Source: Xylanibacter rodentium
GTDB lineage: Bacteria > Bacteroidota > Bacteroidia > Bacteroidales > Bacteroidaceae
Direction of reading: 5' to 3'
Length of the DNA: 64,000 nucleotides
Assembly (NCBI RefSeq): GCF_013166575.1
Contig: NZ_JABKKE010000018.1
Location: forward strand, 1 to 64,000
Positions 8,887 to 18,200 of this stretch are shown here, one piece after another. The translations under genes were made by a program, and so were the position numbers. The stretch's first letter is position 1. Each line of letters opens with the position of its first letter. The notes beneath the pieces are model-generated. The model worked only from the letters and a program-made list of their open reading frames with translations, was not told the DNA's origin and searched no databases.

Positions 8887-11448
8887 TTATCCGCAACGTG
8901 ACGCTCCACAGTTCTTACACGTCAGGCATCCTTCCTGATACACAAGAGTCTCATGACCGCACGCCGGACATTTCTGTCCCTTTGCCTCTGTGCCATCCAC
9001 GATATACTTCTTAAGAGCACGCTCCACACCGTTTTTCCATGTGTTGATACTCTCGCTCTTCAACTGCAAAGAACCTACAAGTTTGATGACATGCTCTATC
9101 GGCATACGGTAACGAAGCACACCACTGATGAGTTTTGCATAGTTCCAATATTCTGGATTGAACTTTTCGCTAAGTCCCTCTACGGTAGTCTTGTATCCGC
9201 GCTTGTTCTCAAACTGGAAGTCATAGCGGTGGCGTCCGTCCTCACCCGTACTCTTTATTATTTTTCCCTTGGTCACGGTCTTGGGCAACACTATTCCTTC
9301 TTCATCATCCTGCAGACCTGTGAATATCTCGTAAGGATATCCGTTGAGCAATCCGACAAAAGCCACCCACTTCTCTTTGTTGTTCTGGAATCTCACCACA
9401 TCACATTCCAACTCTTTCGGTCTGACCTCTGTCACTTCCGGATGTTTGCATGGAACTGCATTATCAACCGTTTCCTCTTTTTTCTTTTTATCTTTTTTCG
9501 ACACCGAAATCATCACTCCCGAACGGCTGCCGTCACGATATATAGTGCATCCCTTACATCCGGAACGCCAAGCCTCTACATAGAGACGATTAACCAAAGC
9601 CTCATCCACATCGTTAGGCAGATTCACCGTTACACTGATAGAATGGTCGACCCACTTCTGTATAGCACCCTGCATCTTGACTTTCATCAGCCAGTCCACG
9701 TCGTTTGCCGTGGCCTTATAATAAGGCGAGCGGGCCACAAGAGCATCAATCTCTTCCTGGGTATATTTCTTTTTGGCATCTATACCGTTTGCCTCCATCC
9801 ATGTAATGAACTTGTGATGGTATACAATGTATTCCTCGAAAGAGTCTCCCACCTCGTCCACAAAGTCGACATGCACATCAGCATCATTAGGATTCACTTT
9901 CCGACGACGTTTGTACACAGGCATGAACACAGGCTCTATACCACTCGTGGTCTGTGTCATCAGGCTCGTGGTACCAGTCGGTGCTATAGTCAGACAGGCT
10001 ATATTTCGACGACCATATTTCGCCATATCCTCATAAAGCTGCGGATCGGTATCCTTCAGGCGCATTATGAACGGATTGTTTGCCTCACGTGCAGCATCAT
10101 AAACAGCGAAAGCACCACGCTCGCGAGCCATTGTCACCGACGAGCGATAGGCAGCAAGCGCCAGACTGCGATGCACCTCCACAGAAAAATCCGTAGCCTC
10201 CTGTGTTCCATAACGCAACCCCATTGCGGCTATCATGTCACCCTCGGCCGTTATGCCAACACCCGTACGGCGTCCCATGCCGCTCTTACGCTTGATTTTC
10301 TCCCACAGATGGTATTCTGCCTGTTTCACTTCATCGCTCTGAAGGTCTGTTTCAATCTTTGACATGATGCTGTCTATCTTCTCCAGTTCCAAATCGACGA
10401 TGTCGTCCATCAAGCGCTGCGCCGCAGCCACATGCTTGCCGAACAGTTCGTAATCGAAATATGCCTCTTGGGTAAACGGATTGACAACATACGAATACAA
10501 GTTTATGGACAGTAAACGACAAGAATCATAAGGGCACAGCGGAATCTCGCCACACGGATTGGTAGACACCGTACGGAATCCCAAGTCGGCATAGCAGTCG
10601 GGGATGCTCTCGCGCAGGATGGTGTCCCAAAACAGTACACCCGGCTCGGCGCTCTTCCATGCGTTATGCACTATCTTCTCCCAAAGAGCTTTGGCATTTA
10701 CCTCCTTACGGCATTGAGGGGTGTCACTGTCTATTGGAAACTTCTGGACATAAGGCCTGTCCTCCACTGCAGACCGCATAAACTCATCGTCAAGTTTCAC
10801 CGACACATTGGCACCTGTCACCTTCCCTTCCGTCATCTTCGCATCAATAAAAGCCTCACTGTCAGGATGCTTGATACTCACCGAAAGCATCAGCGCACCA
10901 CGGCGTCCGTCCTGTGCCACCTCGCGTGTAGAGTTGCTGTAACGCTCCATAAACGGAACAAGACCGGTCGACGTCAATGCAGAGTTGTTGACAGGGGAAC
11001 CTTTCGGACGTATGTGGCTCAAGTCGTGTCCCACACCACCGCGACGCTTCATCAGCTGCACCTGCTCCTCGTCTATCCGCATTATGGCGCCATAGGAATC
11101 GGCATTGCCGTCCAGACCTATCACAAAGCAGTTGCTCAACGATGCGACCTGATAGTCATTGCCAATACCTGTCATCGGACTGCCCGCAGGCACTATATAT
11201 CTGAAATGGTCAAGCAATTCGAATATATCTTCTTCCGTCATCGGGTTGGCATATTTCCGCTCAATACGGGCAATCTCCCGCGCTATACGCCAATGCATAT
11301 CCTCAGGCGATTTCTCGTAAATATTGCCGAAACTGTCCTTCATGGCATATTTGTTCACCCATACACGAGCCGCGAGTTCATCACCGCCGAAATATCTCAA
11401 TGAGGCATCGAAAGCCTCATCATAAGTAAAAGTTTTCTTATTGTCCAT
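8887..11448 (-). CDS. nrdJ: Adenosylcobalamin-dependent (class II) ribonucleotide reductase
   Basis: 853 residues. It reduces ribonucleotides to deoxyribonucleotides using vitamin B12 and works with or without oxygen. Recognisable parts are SNCFVIG, the GGVGHDLSHIRP segment, the NPCGEIPL active-site motif at about 295-302, the PTGTTSLM loop, and a C-terminal zinc ribbon with four CxxC-type cysteines (CPACG to CKNCGASRCG) from about 829. I choose the ATG at 11448. A longer frame opens at 11529, but a full promoter (11472-11503) lies inside that extension. The gene is monocistronic with a clear terminator. Dependence on B12 implies uptake or synthesis genes elsewhere. Confidence 0.95.
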   Translation of the reverse strand: MDNKKTFTYDEAFDASLRYFGGDELAARVWVNKYAMKDSFGNIYEKSPEDMHWRIAREIARIERKYANPMTEEDIFELLDHFRYIVPAGSPMTGIGNDYQVASLSNCFVIGLDGNADSYGAIMRIDEEQVQLMKRRGGVGHDLSHIRPKGSPVNNSALTSTGLVPFMERYSNSTREVAQDGRRGALMLSVSIKHPDSEAFIDAKMTEGKVTGANVSVKLDDEFMRSAVEDRPYVQKFPIDSDTPQCRKEVNAKALWEKIVHNAWKSAEPGVLFWDTILRESIPDCYADLGFRTVSTNPCGEIPLCPYDSCRLLSINLYSYVVNPFTQEAYFDYELFGKHVAAAQRLMDDIVDLELEKIDSIMSKIETDLQSDEVKQAEYHLWEKIKRKSGMGRRTGVGITAEGDMIAAMGLRYGTQEATDFSVEVHRSLALAAYRSSVTMARERGAFAVYDAAREANNPFIMRLKDTDPQLYEDMAKYGRRNIACLTIAPTGTTSLMTQTTSGIEPVFMPVYKRRRKVNPNDADVHVDFVDEVGDSFEEYIVYHHKFITWMEANGIDAKKKYTQEEIDALVARSPYYKATANDVDWLMKVKMQGAIQKWVDHSISVTVNLPNDVDEALVNRLYVEAWRSGCKGCTIYRDGSRSGVMISVSKKDKKKKEETVDNAVPCKHPEVTEVRPKELECDVVRFQNNKEKWVAFVGLLNGYPYEIFTGLQDDEEGIVLPKTVTKGKIIKSTGEDGRHRYDFQFENKRGYKTTVEGLSEKFNPEYWNYAKLISGVLRYRMPIEHVIKLVGSLQLKSESINTWKNGVERALKKYIVDGTEAKGQKCPACGHETLVYQEGCLTCKNCGASRCG

Positions 11449-11471
11449 GTTCTCTTGTTGAAATAGGATGG

Positions 11472-11503
11472 CAAAGTTATCAACTTTATTCCACACTACA
11501 AAA
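11472..11503 (-). promoter_or_regulatory. Bacteroidetes-type promoter of nrdJ
   Basis: On the minus strand TTTTG (11503-11499), a 19-base spacer, then TAACTTTG (11479-11472): an exact match to the Bacteroidetes -33/-7 consensus. It fixes the nrdJ start at 11448. Confidence 0.85.
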
Positions 11504-11615
11504 TATTCTTTTAATGATTTTCCGGACATAAAAAATCAGGATAAAAGCAGAACAGACCGGCCGCCTGATTCGACCTGCCTGTTCTCTACTATATTATATA
11601 TATGTGCGACGCACA

Positions 11616-12500
11616 TCAAAGCCCGTTAACCTCATCCAACGAAAGACCTGTTATAATAGATATAGTTTCCGGAGCGATACCGTGCGATTTCATACCCTTG
11701 GCCATATCTACGACGCCTTCTGCACGACCTTCTGCACGACCTTCTGCACGACCTTCTTCCCTGCCTTCCATCTTCGCGGTATCAAGCACATCTCTTTGCA
11801 CCATCATCGCATCAATATGACGATCGTAGTCAAGGCGATCCTTCTTGCTCATCGACAGATACTGCAACCGCTTGCGGGCTTCTTCAAGACCGGGCGCAGT
11901 GGTACCGTCCTTTATATGCCCGTTTTTCAGATAGTCAAGCCATTCCTCAAGCGGAGTGGTGGCCACCCTGTTAAACTCGTTAACACGTATTATGAAATAT
12001 TCCGGGAATATGTCTTCCGGGGTCTTCATACGTATGGCGTCGCGCTCCTTCGTATTCACCACAAGCGTATCATCCGTATGCACACCACGGAACGTAGTAC
12101 GGCCATGATAAAGATAGTCTGCGCCATGTCCCAAATCAAAATACAGGATGTTGATAGAGTAGACCTTCTTCACCTTGTCATACTTGTCACCGAGAGATAT
12201 ATGCTCCGTTATAGCCTTGGCCACACCGTACAGAATGCGTTCGAGATAGTAAAGCTCACGCGTCAGCTGTATCTCGACAATTATGATGTCACCCTTGCTG
12301 TTGGTGGCCTTTATGTCCACACGGTTGTACTTGTCGTACATATCTTCCTGATTGCCTTCACTCTCTAGTATTTCCACTATGTGTATCTTCTCGTTGAGAA
12401 GCACTGTCACAAGTCCTTCAAGGACACCGAAATTGGCCTTATCCCTGAGCATGCGCTTGGCAGCCCAGTCAAAACGTACATATTTGTTATTTTCGTTCAT
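11616..12500 (-). CDS. Rpn-family PD-(D/E)XK nuclease / putative transposase
   Basis: 294 residues. The fold is the PDDEXK_2 family: RVDIKA (Asp62) and IIIVEIQ (Glu76, Gln78) form the likely nuclease active site, preceded by DWAAKRMLRDKANFGVLEGL. Such proteins are annotated as Rpn (recombination-promoting nuclease) or PD-(D/E)XK transposases and promote RecA-independent recombination in E. coli. The C-terminus carries repeats of the motif GRAEG encoded by an exact 12-base repeat, then a helix-turn-helix-like tail (APETISIITGLSLDEV). A close paralog lies at 50110-51006. It has its own promoter and no IS-type terminal repeats that I can see. Confidence 0.9.
   Translation of the reverse strand: MNENNKYVRFDWAAKRMLRDKANFGVLEGLVTVLLNEKIHIVEILESEGNQEDMYDKYNRVDIKATNSKGDIIIVEIQLTRELYYLERILYGVAKAITEHISLGDKYDKVKKVYSINILYFDLGHGADYLYHGRTTFRGVHTDDTLVVNTKERDAIRMKTPEDIFPEYFIIRVNEFNRVATTPLEEWLDYLKNGHIKDGTTAPGLEEARKRLQYLSMSKKDRLDYDRHIDAMMVQRDVLDTAKMEGREEGRAEGRAEGRAEGVVDMAKGMKSHGIAPETISIITGLSLDEVNGL
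11716..11751. repeat. 12-base tandem repeat inside the first rpn gene
   Basis: Three exact copies of CCTTCTGCACGA with degenerate flanking units. Being in frame (4 codons) they encode repeated GRAE units near the C-terminus; copy-number change would lengthen or shorten the protein without a frameshift. Confidence 0.85.
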
Positions 12501-12519
12501 AGTAGAAAAATTATTTCCG

Positions 12520-12551
12520 CAAATATAACGAGTTTATGTGAAACGGCAAAA
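12520..12551 (-). promoter_or_regulatory. Bacteroidetes-type promoter of the first rpn gene
   Basis: On the minus strand TTTTG (12551-12547), a 19-base spacer, then TATATTTG (12527-12520). The ATG follows at 12500. Confidence 0.85.
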
Positions 12552-12561
12552 TTTATAATAC

Positions 12562-12602
12562 AAAAAAATGAGGAGACAACGTTATCACAACGTCACCTCC
12601 TC
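12562..12602 (-). terminator. Intrinsic terminator of the cohesin/dockerin operon
   Basis: Imperfect stem with GAGGAG and ACGTT paired to AACGT and CTCCTC (12570-12602), followed on the minus strand by a run of seven T. Confidence 0.75.
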
Positions 12603-12630
12603 CGTACTCTATATTATTTGTGAAATGAAA

Positions 12631-13947
12631 TTACTTGTTTATAACCACTTTTTTACCGTTGATGATGTATACGCCCTTGGCGAGCTTGCCGTTCACACGT
12701 ACACCGCCTATGGTATAAACTCTGTCCTTGCCTGATGCATCGACATTGATGCCATTGATTCCGTCAAAGATTACGACCTCGAACTCGAGAACAATCTCTT
12801 CATTGCATTTGGCACCGCTCTTTATCGGATCGATAGCGTCGTACTTCTCGTCGAAGATTACGCCCTCAGGTATTGTCATCACGTATTTGCCGTTAGTCTC
12901 TATAACGTTGTTCAGTGTAACAATCACCTCGGTACTGCCCTCAACAAGCGACATTGTTACGGGAACCTCGTCTACCGTCTCACCGTCCTTGGTTACAACA
13001 GCCTTGGCACCATCGGAAACACCGCCTACGGGAGCGCTCATCGTTATGACAACCTCGCTAAGTTTCTCCACTACGTCGGCTGTGTCGGGCGTTACGCTCT
13101 TCATGGCGAAACGGCCCATAACCTTGAACTCGGCTGCGATGGCGCTGTTGCACTTCGCACCGCTCATTAAGGGATCTGCCGCATCATATTTCTCGTCGAA
13201 GAGCAAGCCCTCGGCAATTGTCATTGTGTAAACACCGCTCTCGGTGATTGCGTTAGTCAGAACTACCTTAACGTCAGCACTGCCGGCCTCGATAGCGATC
13301 GGAGCCTCCTCGATTGTTACACCGTCCTTGGAGATAACTGCCTTTGCACCATCGGCTACACCGCCTACAGGAGCACTCATAGTTACCACAATCTCACTGA
13401 GGCTATTCACAACCTCATCCGCAGAAGGAACCACACTCAGCATATCGAACTTAGCCATAGCGCGGGTAACGTCGCCCTTTAGTCCCTCGATGTACTCGCC
13501 ACCGGCAAACTTCACGTTGGAGAACTCAATCTGCGACTTGGCAGCCAGGTCATCGGCAGCCTTCACACGGAACGAGATAAGATTCTTGCCCGATACGAAG
13601 GGAGTGGATGTCATGCTGAACGCGATGATACGCACCAGACTCTCGCTCTCCTTAACCTCAGTGATGATGTGGTCGGCAGCGGCGTCGCCCAGTTTTACAA
13701 TCTTGCCGTTCTCCTCGGATGCCACATAGGTAAGACCCTGTGGCAGAGTGATGTTCATCTGGAAGCTCTTGCGGTCGGTGTCGCTTTCGTAAGCCACAGT
13801 CACCTCTGCCTCTTCTCCAGGAACAATCTCTATAGGCGACACGGTAAGTGTCTCCTGAGCCTTGGCCATCGACAGTATGCCGAACAGCATCAGCATGGCA
13901 AGTCCCAACTTGACCGAGACTATATTATGGATTTTATTCTTCTTCAT
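12631..13947 (-). CDS. Secreted protein with cohesin-like domain, two Ig-like repeats and a T9SS-like C-terminal tail
   Basis: 438 residues from the ATG at 13947; a longer frame opens at 13977, but a normal signal peptide begins at MKKNKIHN and ends at AKAQ. A cohesin-like beta-sandwich follows (about 23-160: SFQMNITLPQGLTYV, NLISFRVKAADDL). Two similar Ig-like repeats come next, each with ..LSEIVVTMSAPVGGV.DGAKAV.. and ..FDEKYDA.DP..SGAKCN... The C-terminus, RVYTIGGVRVNGKLAKGVYI and KKVVINK, resembles a type IX secretion (Por) sorting tail. It is the last gene of the operon that starts at 21541. Surface location is likely; the binding partner is unknown, plausibly one of the dockerin-bearing neighbours. 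Confidence 0.75.
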   Translation of the reverse strand: MKKNKIHNIVSVKLGLAMLMLFGILSMAKAQETLTVSPIEIVPGEEAEVTVAYESDTDRKSFQMNITLPQGLTYVASEENGKIVKLGDAAADHIITEVKESESLVRIIAFSMTSTPFVSGKNLISFRVKAADDLAAKSQIEFSNVKFAGGEYIEGLKGDVTRAMAKFDMLSVVPSADEVVNSLSEIVVTMSAPVGGVADGAKAVISKDGVTIEEAPIAIEAGSADVKVVLTNAITESGVYTMTIAEGLLFDEKYDAADPLMSGAKCNSAIAAEFKVMGRFAMKSVTPDTADVVEKLSEVVITMSAPVGGVSDGAKAVVTKDGETVDEVPVTMSLVEGSTEVIVTLNNVIETNGKYVMTIPEGVIFDEKYDAIDPIKSGAKCNEEIVLEFEVVIFDGINGINVDASGKDRVYTIGGVRVNGKLAKGVYIINGKKVVINK

Positions 13948-13985
13948 AATCATTCGTTTAAAAAAATCTGTTAGCAATCGTTGGT

Positions 13986-15188
13986 CTATTCACCCTCGCC
14001 GGTCTGCACCGACTTCATGATGCGCTCTACTACAGCGTCGAGGTCGTCTACCTCAATCTTTCCGTCGCGTGTCACGTCGTAGCGGCGGTCTGTGTTCTTA
14101 CCGATAAAGGCTTCGTCAATCCACTGCTGGAGGTCGTCCACGTTCCACTTGCCGTCACCGGTGATATCGCTGACAGGATTAACCTTGAACGCAGGGGCAC
14201 CGTCGATGACATACGACGTACCATTGACGCTCGACACCTTAACATTATATACCTTCACCTCGCCGGCCTCAGCGAAGTCGGCCGATGTCTTCAGACTGAA
14301 TGAGAACAACGCACCGTTGTTGCCATCAAACACATCTGCAGTGATTGACGATATCACCACGCGATACTGATTGGCAGCGGTCACGCCCGACAGCTTGCTT
14401 GCCATGATGGTAACGTTGTCGCTCAGGCGGCCGTCGTTGCCGAACACGTACTCACCGTCCTCGTCTGTGAGCAGAGTCACACCGAGCGGCAGGGTGATGT
14501 CGGCCTGCAATCCGGTAACGCGGATATCGTTTTCAAGATTGAACCTCACCTCCTGCACGTCGCCGTCGGTCCACATCGACAAATCGTCAGTGCGGTCGAG
14601 AGTGGCTGTGCCCACATGCAGATTGGCCTTGTACTCGTCGCATGTCAGTTCAACCGACTTTGATGCCACCCACTTGCCGTTCTCCACAATCTCTGTCGAA
14701 CCATAGCCGTTGTTGATGATGATTGTTCCCTCACGGAAGCTCGACTCAGCCACCACCGTGATTACCATTATAGCACCGTGGTTGCCCTTGAGGGCTGCCT
14801 TGGTCATGTCAGTAGCATTGGTGAGCAGGCCGGCACGGTAAACAGTATGCTGGTAGGTGTCCAAATCAGGCTGCGGCTCAAACATAAGCGTAAAGCCGTT
14901 CTTTGTCATTCGCGAAAGATCCTTGGCGGCTTTCTTATACTTCAGTCCGGCGGGCAGCGCTATGTCAAACTGCACCGACGAGATGGGTGTCTCGTTGTCA
15001 AGTTCGATGACAATGTCCTTTTCCTCACCCGGAATGAATGTCAGCCCGGCCTCCTGATTGATGCTCAGCTTGTTCACACCGAAGTCGTCTTGCGCCATAG
15101 CGGCCATGCTGCCGACTACGAACAGGACGACGGCGGCACAAAGACGTACTGTCAGGCGGCCCATGAATATATAGTTATTCTTGTTCAT
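13986..15188 (-). CDS. Secreted protein with two cohesin-like modules and a dockerin-like C-terminus
   Basis: 400 residues. A signal peptide (to about AAMAQ, residue 33) is followed by two cohesin-like beta-sandwich modules: SVQFDIALPAGLKYKKA and GLQADITLPLGVTLLTDEDG with later SFSLKTSADFAEAGEV. The C-terminus contains two calcium-loop repeats of dockerin type I, DITGDGKWNVDDLQQWI and YDVTRDGKIEVDDLDAVV. Dockerins bind cohesins with high affinity in cellulosomes, so one protein carrying both could self-assemble or chain to its neighbours. It lacks the sorting tail seen in the flanking gene products. It lies 38 bases before the last operon gene. The domain calls rest on motif reading only. Confidence 0.75.
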   Translation of the reverse strand: MNKNNYIFMGRLTVRLCAAVVLFVVGSMAAMAQDDFGVNKLSINQEAGLTFIPGEEKDIVIELDNETPISSVQFDIALPAGLKYKKAAKDLSRMTKNGFTLMFEPQPDLDTYQHTVYRAGLLTNATDMTKAALKGNHGAIMVITVVAESSFREGTIIINNGYGSTEIVENGKWVASKSVELTCDEYKANLHVGTATLDRTDDLSMWTDGDVQEVRFNLENDIRVTGLQADITLPLGVTLLTDEDGEYVFGNDGRLSDNVTIMASKLSGVTAANQYRVVISSITADVFDGNNGALFSFSLKTSADFAEAGEVKVYNVKVSSVNGTSYVIDGAPAFKVNPVSDITGDGKWNVDDLQQWIDEAFIGKNTDRRYDVTRDGKIEVDDLDAVVERIMKSVQTGEGE

Positions 15189-15292
15189 GTTACATTTACT
15201 TGTTTTATTTTGATGACAAGTCGTTCAGTTGAAAGGTACGGGGCCGGCCTTATGACCGGACGCCCCATTCCTTACCTAAACTAACCATCTTT
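15189..15292. other. Intercistronic spacer of the cohesin/dockerin operon
   Basis: 104 bases without a gene. A short GC-rich partial hairpin (GGGGCCGG facing CCGGACGCCCC) near 15240-15266 could attenuate transcription or stabilise mRNA between the giant gene and the next one. Confidence 0.4.
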
Positions 15293-18200
15293 TTATTTGT
15301 TAAAGACTTTCTTTGTCGTTCCGTCAGAACCTACGATGATGTTCACGCCCTTCTTCACGGCTTTCATCATCTGTCCGCCCACAGAGTAGATGCGCTCTTT
15401 CACTGTAGGAGCAGTGATGTCGGTGATACCCGTAGCCTCGTTGGAGCCTGCTCCGGCCAACTTATAAACGAGGCCCTTGGCATCGGAGAATATCACGTTG
15501 GAGAGTTCAACGTCGCCACCCTTGTAGTCGCCGCTCACCTCAACGTCGAGGTAAAGCATGGCGCCCGAGTTGCCCATGAAAGCGTTGTTGTCGAGCATCG
15601 AGACGAGCACGCGGTGCCATCCTCCGGCTATGTCGGCCGACATGAGCTCGTGGCCGTTGGCACGGTCGGTGAGGCTCTCGCCGGCGAGGGTCATGCCCTC
15701 GGGCAGCTTCACGTCAAGCTGGTAGCCAACATACTCGACAGCGTTGTCGAGGTTGACGGCCAGACAAACCTTCTTGCCGAAAATTGTTGTCTCCTCCGAC
15801 TCAACAGCCATCGTAACAGCGTCGGCAGTCTGCACCGGCACTGCCATCATGGCTCTTGCCATTGCAGGCGAAGCAGCCGGTTTGTCGGTCTCTTCGTCGG
15901 TCCATGCCCAGTCGTTGTGGAACATTAGGTTAGACACGCAGGTGAGGTCGCTCACGTTGATTTCCCTGTCGCCGTTCACGTCGGCACCGCCAGCCTTGGC
16001 CTCGCTCAGCTTGTCGAATGTGCTGTTCTCCGGATCGAGGATGTATGCACGGATGGTGTTGTAGTCGGACACGTTCACCAGTCCGTCGGCATTGGCATCG
16101 CCCACGTAGAAGCTCTTCTCTTCGGCATCCTTCACCAGCTGCTCAACCTCGGTCTTCAGCGTCTGATACTTGGCCTCTATCTCGTCGGCCACATCCATAT
16201 ATCCGCCTTCGAGCGTTACAGGAGCCGGATTCTCGTCCTTGTCGAGATACGGGTTGCCGTCGATGTCTCTGTTCAGCACACCGTTATCGGCCTCTCCATT
16301 GTAGTCATTTAGAGCAGACAGTGCATTGAGTATATCCCAGTACTTGCCACGCAGCTCGTTCTCTACCGACGGAAGATAGCGCTTGATCTTGCTCTGCTTG
16401 CCGTTGTCCGGATTTGCAGAGTTTGCGTTGAGCTTTCCCATCACATCATCAAGATCACCAAACTTGTCTGACATTCTCACTGCGGCGAATACGTATGTAG
16501 ACTTGGCGAGCAAATATTCGGTACCCTTCTCGATATTAGCCTTGTTGTCAACATCCACATCGTCCTTTGTCAGAACCACATCGGCATAATCCTTGTCGAG
16601 TGCCTCGGTAGATGCGGCAATGATGTCCTTAACGCCGTTGTACCAGTATGTGCGGTAGTCAACCCACTTGTATTCCTGCTTCTCTGCATCTACGAGCACG
16701 TCCGTTCCCGGGAACTGCACGTCCTCTTCCTCGTAGGCCATCACCTTGGTGTACACCTCGTCGAGAGCTGTTGTCAAGGTGCCCATCTGAGCGGTGAGCG
16801 CGGTGTAGGCGTCCTTGTTCTCTCTGTACTTCTGGTAAACAGTCTCCAGACCGCCAGCCTTCAGTATCTCGTCGAGCATGGCCTTCACGCCGTCGAGGTC
16901 GTTGTCGAGGTTGTCCTTGTGGAAGAGCAGCGACTCGTCGGCCTTCTTGCTCTCGATGTCAGCCCTTAGTTCGGCAAGAGCCTCTTTCACATCGTCCACA
17001 GCGTCACCGTAAGTAGACTTGGGCGAACCGAACTCGATGTCCTTGATGTTCTCGAACTCGGCAAACCAGCTGTCGATAGTGGCCAAAGTGGCGTCGATAC
17101 CACCGCAAGCTCCGTCGAGAGCCTCCACAGCCTCGTCGAATGCACCGGTCTTCTCCTCGTTCAGGTCGATGAGCTTCTTATACAGGCCTGCAATCTCCTT
17201 CTCAATGGCCAGATAGGCAGTCTGTGCAGCTGTCTCGGCAGCGGCTACGTTGTTAGGATTCTCAGCAATGGCCGTATTGTAAGTAATAACAACATCGTCC
17301 ACCTTGCCGGTGATGGCGTTGATGGCAGCCTCTATCTCCTTATCGGCCTTGTTCAGATCCTGAGCCACAACGTCGTTGTACAGTCCTTTCAGTACCGTAA
17401 CCTGACCCTTGAGGGCAATCGGCTCATACTGGGTGAGCATCTTGACACGCAGTTCACTAACCAAGACGCTGATAGTGCCGGGTATCTCCTCGGAACCCTC
17501 GCAGTAAGCCTTGGCACGTGTCAGAACGTCAGCGCAGTTGCCCTTGGTATAACCGGCCTCAGCGTCACTCAGGAACTTGTCGAGAGCAGCCTCTATATTC
17601 TGTAAATCTTTGGCAGAAGCGCTACCATCATGATGAGCCTCGAAGAACGAGTTGATGAAATCGATCGTCCCGGCCAGTCCCTCACGGGCCTTTGCCACCA
17701 CAGCGAATACATCGTCGAATGCCTTCTTGTTCAGTCCGTCGGCAAAGAGATCGTTGTAGATAAGGGCAAAGTTCTTTGTCTGCATCTGCTCCTTGTCTTC
17801 ATACACAATCGTTGTGTTAAACTTGGGCAGTCCGTTCAAAGCCACGGTCAGACTCTCGTATCTCTGGTCGCCGGCAATTTCAGTATAAGCCTTCTGTGCA
17901 GCCTCTATGTCCTTCGCAAACTGCTCGTTGAACTTCTTGGCAGCGTCGATACGCTCCTGTGTCACCTTGGGCTGACCGTCAGGACCGAGTATAGCGCTCG
18001 GCTCGAAGCCTGCGAGCATCTCTGCCTCCCACTGTATCTTGGTCTGAGCCTCAGCCTTGCGGTAGTTCCATTCCTTGTTGGCCAGCACGTCGTTCTCGGC
18101 GGTGATGAGGTCGGCGATAGAGTTGAGAGTCTCCAGATACGACTGCACCTTGTAAGCGAACAGCGGGTCGATTGTGCCGTTGGCATTCAGCAGTCCGGCC

